A DNA stretch of 64,000 bases from AV40 sp963817335 (GTDB lineage: Bacteria; Verrucomicrobiota; Verrucomicrobiia; Chthoniobacterales; UBA10450), in assembly GCA_963817335.1 (NCBI GenBank), contig CAWFNX010000005.1, forward strand, positions 682,001 to 746,000. Direction: 5' to 3'. Positions 17,616-26,800 of this stretch are shown here, piece after piece. Position 1 is the first letter of the stretch. Each line of letters begins with the position of its first letter. The translations under genes were made by a program, and so were the position numbers. Below the pieces are notes generated by a model, which made no database searches, was not told the DNA's origin, and saw only the letters and a program-made list of their open reading frames with translations.

Positions 17616-17683
17616 TTGATAGTTTATAGCTGATAGTTGATAGAAAGTAGGCTGCGGTCGCTATCAACTCTCAACTAACAACT
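17613..17683. repeat. Tandem-unit hairpin E3 starting at the M16 stop codon
   Basis: The left arm (17613-17643) is built of degenerate TAGTTGA/TAGCTGA units. The right arm (17661-17683) reads CTATCAACTCTCAACTAACAAC. The first unit supplies the TAG stop of the protease gene. Confidence 0.75.
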
Positions 17684-17690
17684 TTCCGCA

Positions 17691-18119
17691 ATGGCTGAAG
17701 TCCAAAAAACCACGCAGAGTGGCGAGCTCTCCCAGCGCTTCATCGAATTTGTGATGATGCAGGCCCAGAACGCAGCCTTATTTTTGGGCCAAATCCCGAA
17801 TCCCAAAACCGGGGAAGGGGAAGTAAACCTCGAACTGGCGAAAATGTTTATCGATCAGCTGGCGATGATTCAGGAAAAGACTCGGGGCAATTTGACCAAC
17901 GAGGAGGCGACCGTGCTTCGAAATACGCTTTCGAATTTGCAAATGGTCTACGTGGAAGTTGCCCAACACGTCTCCAAGGGCGGCACTCAACCCGCACCGG
18001 CAGCCGAGGAACCTAAGCCAGAACCGACCCAACCAGAGCCCAAACCGTCGACCCCGGTCGAATCTTCGGCCGAAGGCGGTGAGTCGAAGAAAAAGTTCAC
18101 CAAGAGCTACGGCTCTTGA
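17691..18119 (+). CDS. DUF1844 domain protein
   Basis: A 142-residue protein. Residues 12-95 match DUF1844: 'RFIEFVMMQAQNAALFLGQI', 'NLELAKMFIDQLAMIQEKTR', 'GNLTNEEATVLRNTLSNLQM', 'VYVEV'. The rest is a Pro/Glu/Lys-rich disordered tail. DUF1844 proteins are small and helical with no assigned function, and are frequent in Verrucomicrobia, Acidobacteria and Planctomycetes. The topoisomerase gene starts about 76 bases downstream on the same strand. Confidence 0.88.
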   Translation: MAEVQKTTQSGELSQRFIEFVMMQAQNAALFLGQIPNPKTGEGEVNLELAKMFIDQLAMIQEKTRGNLTNEEATVLRNTLSNLQMVYVEVAQHVSKGGTQPAPAAEEPKPEPTQPEPKPSTPVESSAEGGESKKKFTKSYGS

Positions 18120-18195
18120 ATTGAACAGACGCGTCCCCTGCGTCGTCGAAGCATTGGCTGCCGCCGATTTATCCACGGCCGGCGATTTCAATGCG

Positions 18196-19290
18196 ATGCA
18201 TGCGAGGGCGAAAAATGGGAACGGGAACGGCGCGAGGATCGTGGCCGAGGCAATGGAAGCAGCCGAAGAAGCCGGTCTTCAGTATGTCAGCGACGATCGC
18301 CCAGGTTATACGCGAAAAGCTAAAGGGGACGACTTTGAATATTTCGACACCGACGGAAAGCCAATCACCGACGACCAACGGTTGTTGCGCATAAAGCGCC
18401 TCGCGATTCCGCCGGCCTGGACGGAGGCATGGATCTGCCCCAGCGCGAACGGACACATTCAAGCGACCGGCCGCGATGCGCGGCATCGCAAACAATATCT
18501 TTATCACGAACGCTGGCGCGAAGTTCGCGACGAAAACAAATACGATCGAATGATCGCATTCGGGAGAGCGCTTCCGAAAATCCGAAGACGGGTTGCGAAA
18601 GATTTGAAATTACCGGGCCTGCCGCGGAACAAAGTTCTGGCCGCAGTCGTGCAATTACTGGAGCGGACGTTCATCCGAATCGGCAACGAGGAGTACGCGC
18701 GCGAAAACAAATCGTTCGGTCTGACCACGATGAAGGATCGGCATGTGGAAGTGAAAGGATCGAAACTGCGTTTCCGTTTCCGCGGGAAGAGCGGCAAGGA
18801 ACATGAAGTCGACGTGACCGATCGACACGTCGCCAGGATTGTCTCCAAGCTGCAGGATCTGGCCGGCCAGGATTTGTTTCAGTATGTCGATGAAGACGGC
18901 GAAGTTCGGGACATCACTTCGCAGGACGTGAACCAGTATTTGCGCGAGATCACCGACGATGATTTCAGCGCGAAGGACTTTCGCACTCTGGCTGGAACGG
19001 TCCTGACCGCCATGGCGTTGAGCGCGCAGGAGGAATTCGATTCCAAAAAGCAGGCCAAAGCGAACATCAAGACGGCAATCGGGGCCGTCTCCAAAATTCT
19101 TGGCAACACTCCGGCGATTTGCCGGAAGTGCTACGTCCATCCGGCGATCGTCGAAAGCTATCTCAGCCGGCAATCAATCGATGGATTGAAACAGATGACG
19201 GAAGAAGCAAAGGAAAACGTCGATCTTCGCGAAAGTGAAAAAGCGGTGCTGAAGTTTCTGGAATCGCGTCTGGCTAAGAAAGCGGCGTAA
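18196..19290 (+). CDS. DNA topoisomerase IB
   Basis: A 364-residue type IB topoisomerase of the poxvirus/bacterial class, which relaxes supercoils through a 3-phosphotyrosine intermediate. ATG at 18196 was chosen; an in-frame TTG at 18121, right after the DUF1844 stop, could add 25 residues. Landmarks: 'YVSDDRPGYTRKAKGDDFEY', 'RLAIPPAWTEAWICPSANGH', 'GRDARHRKQYLYHERWREVR', the catalytic Arg region 'RIGNEEYARENKSFGLTTMK', Lys in 'FRGKSGKEH', Arg in 'DFRTLAGT', and the nucleophile Tyr313 in 'CRKCYVHPAIVESY'. Convergent with mlaD (3-base gap). Confidence 0.95.
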   Translation: MHARAKNGNGNGARIVAEAMEAAEEAGLQYVSDDRPGYTRKAKGDDFEYFDTDGKPITDDQRLLRIKRLAIPPAWTEAWICPSANGHIQATGRDARHRKQYLYHERWREVRDENKYDRMIAFGRALPKIRRRVAKDLKLPGLPRNKVLAAVVQLLERTFIRIGNEEYARENKSFGLTTMKDRHVEVKGSKLRFRFRGKSGKEHEVDVTDRHVARIVSKLQDLAGQDLFQYVDEDGEVRDITSQDVNQYLREITDDDFSAKDFRTLAGTVLTAMALSAQEEFDSKKQAKANIKTAIGAVSKILGNTPAICRKCYVHPAIVESYLSRQSIDGLKQMTEEAKENVDLRESEKAVLKFLESRLAKKAA

Positions 19291-19293
19291 AGA

Positions 19294-20289
19294 TCAACGA
19301 CCGCGACCGCTTGGAGTCGCGGTAGCTTTTGGTTTCGCGGTTTTACGAACGGTGATGGTTGCTTCGCTTGGGGTTGGCGATTTCTCAGGATATTTTTTGG
19401 TCGTCGGATAAACCAATCGCCATGGCTGCGTCTTTATCGTCTCACTGAATTCCGAGATATTTTTTCCGACCGGTTCCAGATCGCGCATAGTGATTTTCAA
19501 TTTGTCGGATGCGTCGCGGAAGTTTTGGAGGATCAGCTTGATGTTATCGTTCTCGGTCAAACTGTTGCTAATCTTCTCAATATTATTAAGCGAGTGCGAC
19601 AAAGCGCTGTCCGGCGCAGTGAGGTCGGCCATATGCTCGCCGAACGCTTTGACCTGGGTGAGCGCCTGAGTGAGCTCGGAATTTTCGTCGGTGAGGTGAT
19701 TAATGTTGTCGGCCGTCTCCTGGAGGCCCTTCATCGTAGTCGTCGCTTCGGCGGCGACTGGCTTGATCACCTCGATCAGCTTCGCGGCGGCCTCGCTGAA
19801 ATCCGGAGTGCGTTCGCCTGCAAAAATCTCACCGTCGCGGGCGCGACCGGCTGCGTCAGTGCCCTGAGTAATGTCGATCGCCATCTCGCCAAGTAATCCA
19901 AGTTGCATCAAGCGGGTCTTGGCGTCGCGGTAGACAACCGCGTTCCGGTCCACCTGAACGTCAATGCGCGCTTGGTACTTCGGTTTGTTGGTATCCTCTG
20001 GCGTTGCGTTCGGCTCGGGCACTTGAAAAGCGGCTGCGGCTTCTTCAGCGCGATGCTCCTCTTCCCTGGATACCGGGGAAAAAAGTCGTTGCACCTGACC
20101 TATCTTACGGCCCGCCAGCATGACCACCGCCCCTTGTTTGATGCCGGCCGCGTTGTCGACATAAATTTTATATGTGACCAGCGGCCGGAACAGGCCGGGA
20201 GCGCCAAGCAAAACCAAAACGAATACAAGCCCGGCCACGGTCCCAACGACCAGGAGCCCGGTCATAACTTCATTTTTTTGCAATTGCAT
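19294..20289 (-). CDS. mlaD: MlaD-like MCE-domain lipid-transport protein
   Basis: A 331-residue inner-membrane-anchored substrate-binding protein of the Mla/MCE phospholipid transport system. One N-terminal helix (GLLVVGTVAGLVFVLVLLG) is followed by the MCE domain ('VTYKIYVDNAAGIKQGAVVM', 'LAGRKIGQVQ'), which carries an insertion rich in Ala/Glu between its strands, then 'GLLGEMAIDIT'. From about residue 165 a long coiled-coil region follows, and a basic Pro/Thr/Lys tail ends the protein. Last of three overlapping genes (mlaE-mlaF-mlaD order on the minus strand), overlapping mlaF by 20 bases. Confidence 0.9.
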   Translation of the reverse strand: MQLQKNEVMTGLLVVGTVAGLVFVLVLLGAPGLFRPLVTYKIYVDNAAGIKQGAVVMLAGRKIGQVQRLFSPVSREEEHRAEEAAAAFQVPEPNATPEDTNKPKYQARIDVQVDRNAVVYRDAKTRLMQLGLLGEMAIDITQGTDAAGRARDGEIFAGERTPDFSEAAAKLIEVIKPVAAEATTTMKGLQETADNINHLTDENSELTQALTQVKAFGEHMADLTAPDSALSHSLNNIEKISNSLTENDNIKLILQNFRDASDKLKITMRDLEPVGKNISEFSETIKTQPWRLVYPTTKKYPEKSPTPSEATITVRKTAKPKATATPSGRGR

Positions 20290-21061
20290 CTTGGCTTCCC
20301 TCCAGAATCGGACCTTCCGTGCTTCCGCTCAAGAACTGAGCGACGACCGGATTTTGCGATTGCCTGAATGTTTCGGGGTCGGCGTCTTCAATGATCTTTC
20401 CCTGATACAACATAGCCATGCGGGTGGCGATGCGAAAGGCGCTTGCCATTTCATGGGTAACGACAATTGAAGTTACCTTGGAGCTCTCACTTAGATTGAT
20501 GATCAGTTCGTCAATCACCGATGCAATCACCGGATCGAGGCCGGCTGTCGGCTCATCGAACAAAATCAGTTCGGGCTCCATGACCAGGGCGCGGGCCAGA
20601 CTGACGCGTTTGCGCATGCCGCCGCTCAATTCCTGCGGTGTCAGGTTTCTTGCATCCTTCATACCCACGAGTTCGAGTTTTTGATCGACGATCTCATCGA
20701 TCTCTTTTTTCGATTTATCGGTTAACTCTTCCAGGGGCAGAGCGACATTGTCGCGAACGTCGCGGGAGCTGAGCAAAGCCGAGTATTGGTAAACCATTCC
20801 AATATCGCGCCGCACATGCTGCAATTTGCGCCGGTTCAAGCGGGTGACCTCGAATTGTTTAAAAAAAACCGAGCCCGCGTCCGGTTTCATGATTCCGAGG
20901 ATTATTCGAAGAATGGTACTCTTGCCGCTGCCACTTTGGCCCATGATCACCAGCCGCTCCTGCGGCTGGACTGCGAGCGAGACTTCATCGAGCACCAACT
21001 TGTCCTCGAACTCTTTTCTGACGTCACGCAATTCCACGACGTGCGAATCGTTCGCGCTCAT
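20270..21061 (-). CDS. mlaF: MlaF-like ABC transporter ATPase
   Basis: A 263-residue ATPase that powers MCE-type lipid transport. ATG at 21061 overlaps the mlaE stop (ATGA), which decides the start; the N-terminus is MSANDSHVVELRDVRKEFED. Walker A is 'GQSGSGKSTILRIILG', the signature 'LSGGMRKRVSLARALVMEPE', Walker B 'LILFDEPTAGLDP', and the switch His lies in 'SIVVTHEM'. 'PEL...EPTAGLDPVIASVIDE' is characteristic of the MlaF/TTG2A group. Confidence 0.94.
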   Translation of the reverse strand: MSANDSHVVELRDVRKEFEDKLVLDEVSLAVQPQERLVIMGQSGSGKSTILRIILGIMKPDAGSVFFKQFEVTRLNRRKLQHVRRDIGMVYQYSALLSSRDVRDNVALPLEELTDKSKKEIDEIVDQKLELVGMKDARNLTPQELSGGMRKRVSLARALVMEPELILFDEPTAGLDPVIASVIDELIINLSESSKVTSIVVTHEMASAFRIATRMAMLYQGKIIEDADPETFRQSQNPVVAQFLSGSTEGPILEGSQDAIAKK

Positions 21062-21909
21062 GTCGGGAAAAAGTTCACATAGACAAGGTTGTAGAGCGTG
21101 TCGACACCGATGACGACTGTGATCGCCGTTACCACGCTGGAGGTTGTCGCCGTGCCCACTCCAGCGGCGCCGCCCTTCACTGTCAGTCCGCGATAACACG
21201 CGATCGCCGCGATCAGCATTCCAAACAGGAAACTCTTGAACACGCCGGTGATGATGTCGCGAATCAACAACGAGTCCCGGACTAGATCGAGAAAGTAGGG
21301 GAACGCGATGGCGAAATAAGCTTTCGAAATCATACTCGTCGCGAGAATTGCTGACAGGTTAGAGATGGTGGACAGGCACGGCATTAGCAAGAAAAGCGCG
21401 AGCATTCGGGGCGCGACCAGGAAACGCAGCGGGCCGATTCCCATTGCCTCGATCGCTTCCACTTCTTCGTTGACGGTCATCGTTCCGAGCTCAGCCGTAA
21501 ACGCGGCGCCGATGCGCGCGGCCAGCATGATACCGGTGATTAAGGGTCCGAGTTCGCGGGTGAACGCGATCGAAACCAGGCCGGGAATCAGCCGCTCCGT
21601 TCCAAATCGTTGGAGCTGATAACCGGTCAGCAGTGCCATCGTTAGTCCGAGAAAGAAAGAGACCAGCGCGACCAACGGAATGGAGTCAACCCCGGCTCGC
21701 TCGGCATGACGGAAAAAACTGCTGGCCCGAAACGGCACCCGGCCTTCGCGAATGCGCTCGATGCTTTCCTCAAAGGTCTGCTCGATGAACCAGGAAACGC
21801 TGCTGACCGACCGAAGAAAGTTCGTCCAAGTCTCCCCAATCTCCTGGAGCATGATGGCCGGAGCTTTAATCAAAGCTTCTTCGGTGGTGTCTGGTTTGTC
21901 TTCCGCCAT
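21058..21909 (-). CDS. mlaE: MlaE-like ABC transporter permease
   Basis: A 283-residue permease of the Mla phospholipid transporter. ATG at 21909 gives MAEDKPDTTEEALIKAPAIM; a longer start at 21963 adds 18 residues unlike the family. It has about five membrane segments and the MlaE blocks 'RAGVDSIPLVALVSFFLGLT', 'LGPLITGIMLAARIGAAFTA', 'ELGTMTVNEEVEAIEAMGI' and 'VKGGAAGVGTATTSSVV'. First gene of the mlaEFD unit, divergent from the isoaspartyl peptidase gene with 96 bases between. Confidence 0.93.
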   Translation of the reverse strand: MAEDKPDTTEEALIKAPAIMLQEIGETWTNFLRSVSSVSWFIEQTFEESIERIREGRVPFRASSFFRHAERAGVDSIPLVALVSFFLGLTMALLTGYQLQRFGTERLIPGLVSIAFTRELGPLITGIMLAARIGAAFTAELGTMTVNEEVEAIEAMGIGPLRFLVAPRMLALFLLMPCLSTISNLSAILATSMISKAYFAIAFPYFLDLVRDSLLIRDIITGVFKSFLFGMLIAAIACYRGLTVKGGAAGVGTATTSSVVTAITVVIGVDTLYNLVYVNFFPT

Positions 21910-22005
21910 TTGAAAGGGGGAAATTGCCCCAGTTCCGGGGAGGGAAAAGTGATTTCTTCTCACTGGCGCGGTCGCGAACCGCGGTCTAGTGGTTGACCTC
22001 AGATC

Positions 22006-23031
22006 ATGGCGACTCGTGTTTTTGTGATTTGCGGTTTCTTCGCGCTTGCGGCATTAGCTGGCGCGCAAGGATTCGGGAGAATGAGTTCGGCGAAAGAAAA
22101 CAAAATCGGTTTGGTGGTTCACGGGGGCGCTGGAACGATGGCGCGCGGCAAGATGACTGCCGAAGCGGAGCGCGAATACCGAGCTGGAATTGAAAACGCC
22201 CTCCGCGCGGGTTGGGAAATTTTACAGCACGGCGGCTCGGCCTTGGACGCAACCGAAGCCGCGGTGCGCGTGTTGGAGGACGACCCGCTGTTCAACGCCG
22301 GAAAAGGCTCGGTGTTTAACGCCGCAGGCGTCAACGAAATGGACGCCGCGATCATGGATGGAAAAACTTTGCGGGCCGGCGCCGTTGCCAACGTGGAGCA
22401 CGTCAAGAACCCAATCAGTCTGGCGCGTCTGGTCATGGAAAGATCGCCCCACGTGATGATGGCGGGCGCGGGCGCCGAGGCATTCGCCAAGGAACACGGA
22501 GTCGAACTCGTCGACGGGAAATATTTTTTCACCCAGGAACGCTGGGACGCGCTCCAGAGAGTTAAGTCCGCCGCGAAATCAGGCGCCAATGGAGACAAGA
22601 AATTCTATCTGGGTGAAGAACCTCATGGCACGGTCGGCGCCGTTGCCCTGGATCGGAACGGCAATCTCGCCGCGGCAACTTCGACCGGCGGCAAGGACGG
22701 CAAGTTGCCCGGACGAATTGGCGATTCTCCGATAATCGGCGCTGGGACTTACGCGAACAACGCCACCTGCGCAGTGTCAGGCACCGGTGACGGAGAATTT
22801 TTCATCATTGCCACTGCCGCCCACGACGTCTCCGCGATGATGGAATATCGCCGCAAGACGTTGCAGGAAGCTTCCATTGCCGTCATCGACAAGGTTGGAA
22901 AACTCGGCGGCACCGGGGGCATGATCGCCATCGACAAAGGCGGGAACATCTCGTTGCCCTTCAATACTTCCGGCATGTATCGAGGATACGTCGACGCCAA
23001 TGGCCAATTCGTGACCGAGATTTACAAATAA
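22006..23031 (+). CDS. Isoaspartyl peptidase / L-asparaginase (Ntn hydrolase)
   Basis: A 341-residue plant-type asparaginase of the EcAIII (IaaA) class, which removes isoaspartyl residues or hydrolyses asparagine. An N-terminal signal peptide (MATRVFVICGFFALAALAG) indicates export. Motifs: 'IGLVVHGGAGTM', 'DDPLFNAGKGSVFNAAGVNE', and the autocleavage site 'HGTVGAVALD' with Thr209 as the new N-terminal nucleophile, then 'ATSTGGKDGKLPGRIGDSPI' and 'CAVSGTGDGEFFI'. A cloverleaf palindrome begins 3 bases after the stop. Confidence 0.94.
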   Translation: MATRVFVICGFFALAALAGAQGFGRMSSAKENKIGLVVHGGAGTMARGKMTAEAEREYRAGIENALRAGWEILQHGGSALDATEAAVRVLEDDPLFNAGKGSVFNAAGVNEMDAAIMDGKTLRAGAVANVEHVKNPISLARLVMERSPHVMMAGAGAEAFAKEHGVELVDGKYFFTQERWDALQRVKSAAKSGANGDKKFYLGEEPHGTVGAVALDRNGNLAAATSTGGKDGKLPGRIGDSPIIGAGTYANNATCAVSGTGDGEFFIIATAAHDVSAMMEYRRKTLQEASIAVIDKVGKLGGTGGMIAIDKGGNISLPFNTSGMYRGYVDANGQFVTEIYK

Positions 23032-23033
23032 GG

Positions 23034-23098
23034 TTGTAGAGGCGGCTGTGTCAGCCGCCTGTTTATTAGCTAGGCGCTTGGCACAAGCGCCTCTACAA
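23034..23098. repeat. Cloverleaf palindrome, copy 1 (intergenic)
   Basis: Outer stem TTGTAGA (23034-23040) with TCTACAA (23092-23098). Inside are two perfect 8-bp hairpins: GGCGGCTG-TGT-CAGCCGCC (23041-23059) and GGCGCTTG-GCA-CAAGCGCC (23073-23091). It lies between the isoaspartyl peptidase and glycosyltransferase genes. Confidence 0.9.
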
Positions 23099-23120
23099 AT
23101 ATCCGCGATCTTATTCCGCG

Positions 23121-23834
23121 ATGCTCCCGCCGTTTTCCGTTACCATTCCCTGCTACAATGAAGCTGCCCGCATCGGCGGCACAGTTCGGGAAACCCTCAA
23201 TTATTTGTCGGCTGAATGCCCGGACGCTGAACTGATCGTAGTAAACGACGGTTCCACCGATTCGACCGCCGCTATCGTTCGCGACGTTTTCGCGGACGCA
23301 AAAATTCAAACCAGGTTGCTCGAGAATTTTCCGAATCGCGGGAAAGGCTCGGCGGTAAGAAGCGGGCTTCTCGCGGCAACAAAGCCGATTGGGTTGTTTT
23401 TCGACGCGGATCTCTCAACGCCGCTCAACGAAATCCCGAAGCTGATCGAACCTATCGCGAAGGGCGAGGTTGACATTGCTTTTGGATCGCGCGCCCTGGA
23501 CCGCAAACTGATCGGCGTTCATCAACCGTGGCGACGGGAACAAGCCGGCCGAGTATTTAATTTCATCGTCCGGCTGGCCACCGGAATGCCGTTTTGGGAC
23601 ACCCAATGCGGTTTCAAGGCATTTCGCCTCGATGTTTCCCGTCCGATTCTGGAAAAGGCGCACACCATCGGATTCGCGTTCGACGTCGAGCTGCTCTTCA
23701 TGGCTTATCGCGCCGGATTGCGCTTGCGCGAAGTGCCGGTGCGTTGGAACCACTCGGAAGGCAGCAAAGTGCGTGTGTTCCACGATAGCCTGGCGATGTT
23801 GCGCGAAGTCATCGCCTTGCGTATGTCGTCCTGA
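23121..23834 (+). CDS. Glycosyltransferase family 2 (dolichyl-phosphate-sugar-synthase-like)
   Basis: A 237-residue GT-A-fold glycosyltransferase. It begins MLPPFSVTIPCYNEAARIGG and has 'ELIVVNDGSTDSTAAIV', 'NRGKGSAVRSGLLAA', the metal-binding 'FFDADLSTPLNEI' near residue 95, and 'FWDTQCGFKAFRLDVSRPI'. No membrane helix is present. This group transfers a sugar from a nucleotide donor to a polyprenyl phosphate or lipid; the exact acceptor is unknown. The lhr helicase gene starts about 57 bases downstream. Confidence 0.9.
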   Translation: MLPPFSVTIPCYNEAARIGGTVRETLNYLSAECPDAELIVVNDGSTDSTAAIVRDVFADAKIQTRLLENFPNRGKGSAVRSGLLAATKPIGLFFDADLSTPLNEIPKLIEPIAKGEVDIAFGSRALDRKLIGVHQPWRREQAGRVFNFIVRLATGMPFWDTQCGFKAFRLDVSRPILEKAHTIGFAFDVELLFMAYRAGLRLREVPVRWNHSEGSKVRVFHDSLAMLREVIALRMSS

Positions 23835-23891
23835 ATTGGACGATTGCTTTGCTCTCATTTAAATTGCGTGTCCGCTTTTGCGACGTTCCTG

Positions 23892-26800
23892 ATGAAGAAC
23901 TTTCAATTTCATCCCGCGGTTGCACGATGGTTCGAACAAACTTTCGGATCGCCGACTGAGCCCCAGGTTCGCGGCTGGCCGGAAATTCAATCCGGCCGGC
24001 ACGTGTTGATCTCTGCTCCGACCGGGTCGGGTAAAACGCTGGCTGCGTTTCTGGCCTCGCTGGACCAGTTGTTCTGCGAAGGCGACGGCTCGTGATCTGC
24101 CGGATGAGACGCAGATTGTTTACGTGTCGCCGCTCAAAGCGCTCAGCAACGATATTCGAAAAAACCTTCAGGAGCCGCTTACTGGAATTCGGGAGTTGCT
24201 CACCCAGGAAGGTCACGATGTCGATGTTCGCGCCGAAGTCCGGACCGGCGATACGACCGCGGCCCAACGTCAGGCCCTGATCAAAACGCCGCCGCACATT
24301 TTGGTCACTACGCCAGAGTCGCTTTATCTGCTGCTCACGTCCGACTCGGGTCGGAAAATGTTGAAGACAGTTCGCACCGTCATTCTCGACGAAATTCACG
24401 CCGTGGTTGACGATCGTCGCGGATCGCATCTCGCGCTGAGCATTGAGCGACTGGCGGCATTGACCGAGCAGCCGCTTCAACGCATCGGGCTTTCCGCAAC
24501 TCAGAAACCGATCGAAGAAGTCGCGCGCTTCCTGGTTGGAACACGCAATGTGGACGCAAAGGGAACGCCGAATTGCGCAATCATCGACATCGGACATAAG
24601 CGCGAACTTGATTTGGCGATCGAGATCCCGAAGTCGCCGCTGGAAGCAGTGATGTCCAACGAAGTTTGGGAGGAAGTCTATTCCCGGCTCGCCGAACTGA
24701 TCCAGGAACATCGAACAACCCTCGTTTTTGTGAACACGCGACGAATGGCCGAGCGCGTGACCCATCACTTGAGCGAGCTTCTCGGAGCGGACGCCGTGAC
24801 TTCGCATCACGGAAGTCTTTCGGCAAAACTGCGCCTTGACGCCGAGGACCGATTGAAGCGCGGAGAGTTGAAGGCGCTCGTCGCAACCGCGTCGCTCGAA
24901 CTTGGAATCGACATCGGTTCGGTCGATCTGGTTTGCCAGCTCGCGACGACGCGATCGATCGCGACGTTATTGCAACGAGTAGGTCGGGCCGAACATAAAC
25001 GCGGCGGTTTGCCGAAAGGTCGGATTTTTCCATTGAGCCGCGACGAGCTGATCGAATGCGCCGCATTATTGCGCTCGGCTCGCCGAGGTGAATTGGATCG
25101 GCTGCTAATTCCTGAAAAGCCGCTCGACGTTTTGGCCCAACAAATTGTCGCCGCGACGGCGATCGACGATTGGGATGAGAACGAGCTTTTAGAACTGGTC
25201 CGGGCAGCGTGGCCGTACCGGAACCTTGCCCGCGCGGAATTCGGGGGGGTGGTGAAGATGCTCGCCGAAGGCTTCAGCACCAAACGTGGACGTCGTTCGG
25301 CGCTGATTCATCACGACGCAATCAATCATCGACTTCGCGGCCGGCGCGGCGCCCGATTGACCGCGCTCACTTCCGGCGGCGCAATTCCGGACAATGCCGA
25401 CTACCGAGTAATTCTGGAGCCATCCGAAACGTTCGTCGGCACGGTGAACGAGGATTTCGCGGTCGAAAGCCTGGCCGGTGACATTTTTCAACTCGGAAAC
25501 GCGTCGTGGCGGATTGTGCGGGTGAATTCCGGGGTGGTGCGGGTTGAAGACGCCAAAGGCCAACCGCCGGGAATTCCATTCTGGCTCGGCGAAGCGCCGG
25601 CGCGAACCACCGAGCTTTCGGACGCCGTCTCCAATCTTCGAATCGAGATCGAGAAAATGTTGGTAGGGTCGCCGCGCTGCGGCGACCGGACATCGCAGCG
25701 CGATGTCCCTACCGTTCGCGCATGGTTGGTAAACGAATTGAAGTTGCCGAGCGACGCCGCCCAGCAAGTAGTCGATTATTTCGCGGACACCTACCGCGCG
25801 CTCGGGGCAATTCCTTCGCAACGAACTCTCGTGATGGAGCGCTTCTTCGATGAGTCGGGCGGGATGCAGCTTGTTTTGCATTCGCCGTTTGGAAATCGAA
25901 TCAATCGCGCCTGGGGCCTGGCGCTCCGAAAACGTTTTTGCCGGTCCTTCAATTTCGAGCTTCAAGCCGCGGCCACGGACGATTCGATCGTCATCTCGCT
26001 TGGGACGCAGCATTCATTTCCGCTCGACGAAGTTTTTCGTTATCTGAATTCGAAAACCGTTCGCGATCTTCTTGTTCAGGCCTTGTTGGACGCGCCCATG
26101 TTCACAATCCGCTGGCGCTGGAACGCGACGCGATCTCTTGCCGTCCCGCGATTTCGTGGCGGATCGAAACTCGCCGCGCCTCTGCAACGAATGGAATCGG
26201 AAAACCTGCTGGCTGCGGTTTTTCCGGACCAGTTGGCCTGCCTCGAACATATCGTCGGCGATCGCGAGATTCCCGATCACCCGCTGGTCAATCAAACAAT
26301 CGACGACTGCTTGAGGGAAGCGATGGATATCGACGGTCTCGAAGACGTGTTGCGCAAGATCGAGGCCGGCGAAATCCGTTGCATCGCAAGGGATTTGCCG
26401 GAGCCATCGCCGCTGGCTTCGGAAATTTTGAATGCGCGGCCGTACGCGTTTCTCGACAACGCGCCGCTCGAAGAACGTCGGACCCAGGCGGTTTACACCC
26501 GGCGCGCCTCCGAGAGAAATAATGGCGACGGTCTCGGAATTCTCGATTCTGCCGCGATCGAAAAAGTCGAGAAGGAGGCCTGGCCGCAAGCGACCAATGC
26601 CGACGAATTGCACGATGGACTGATGTTACTGGCGTTGATGACCGCCGATGAAGTGCAAGGCGCCCTTCAGCACGAATCGAACGGCGCCGGTGCGGAGCAA
26701 TTGTTGAACGAGCTCATCGCCGCGGGTCGCGTGACTCAGCTTCGAGCGGCTGATAAGGAATTTTGGATCACGGCTGAGCGTTTGCCGATGTTGAAAACCA

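Noticed and set aside
17959..18195. Extended N-terminus of topoisomerase IB overlapping DUF1844
   Set aside because: That stretch is the out-of-frame reading of the DUF1844 tail; family similarity begins only after 18196.
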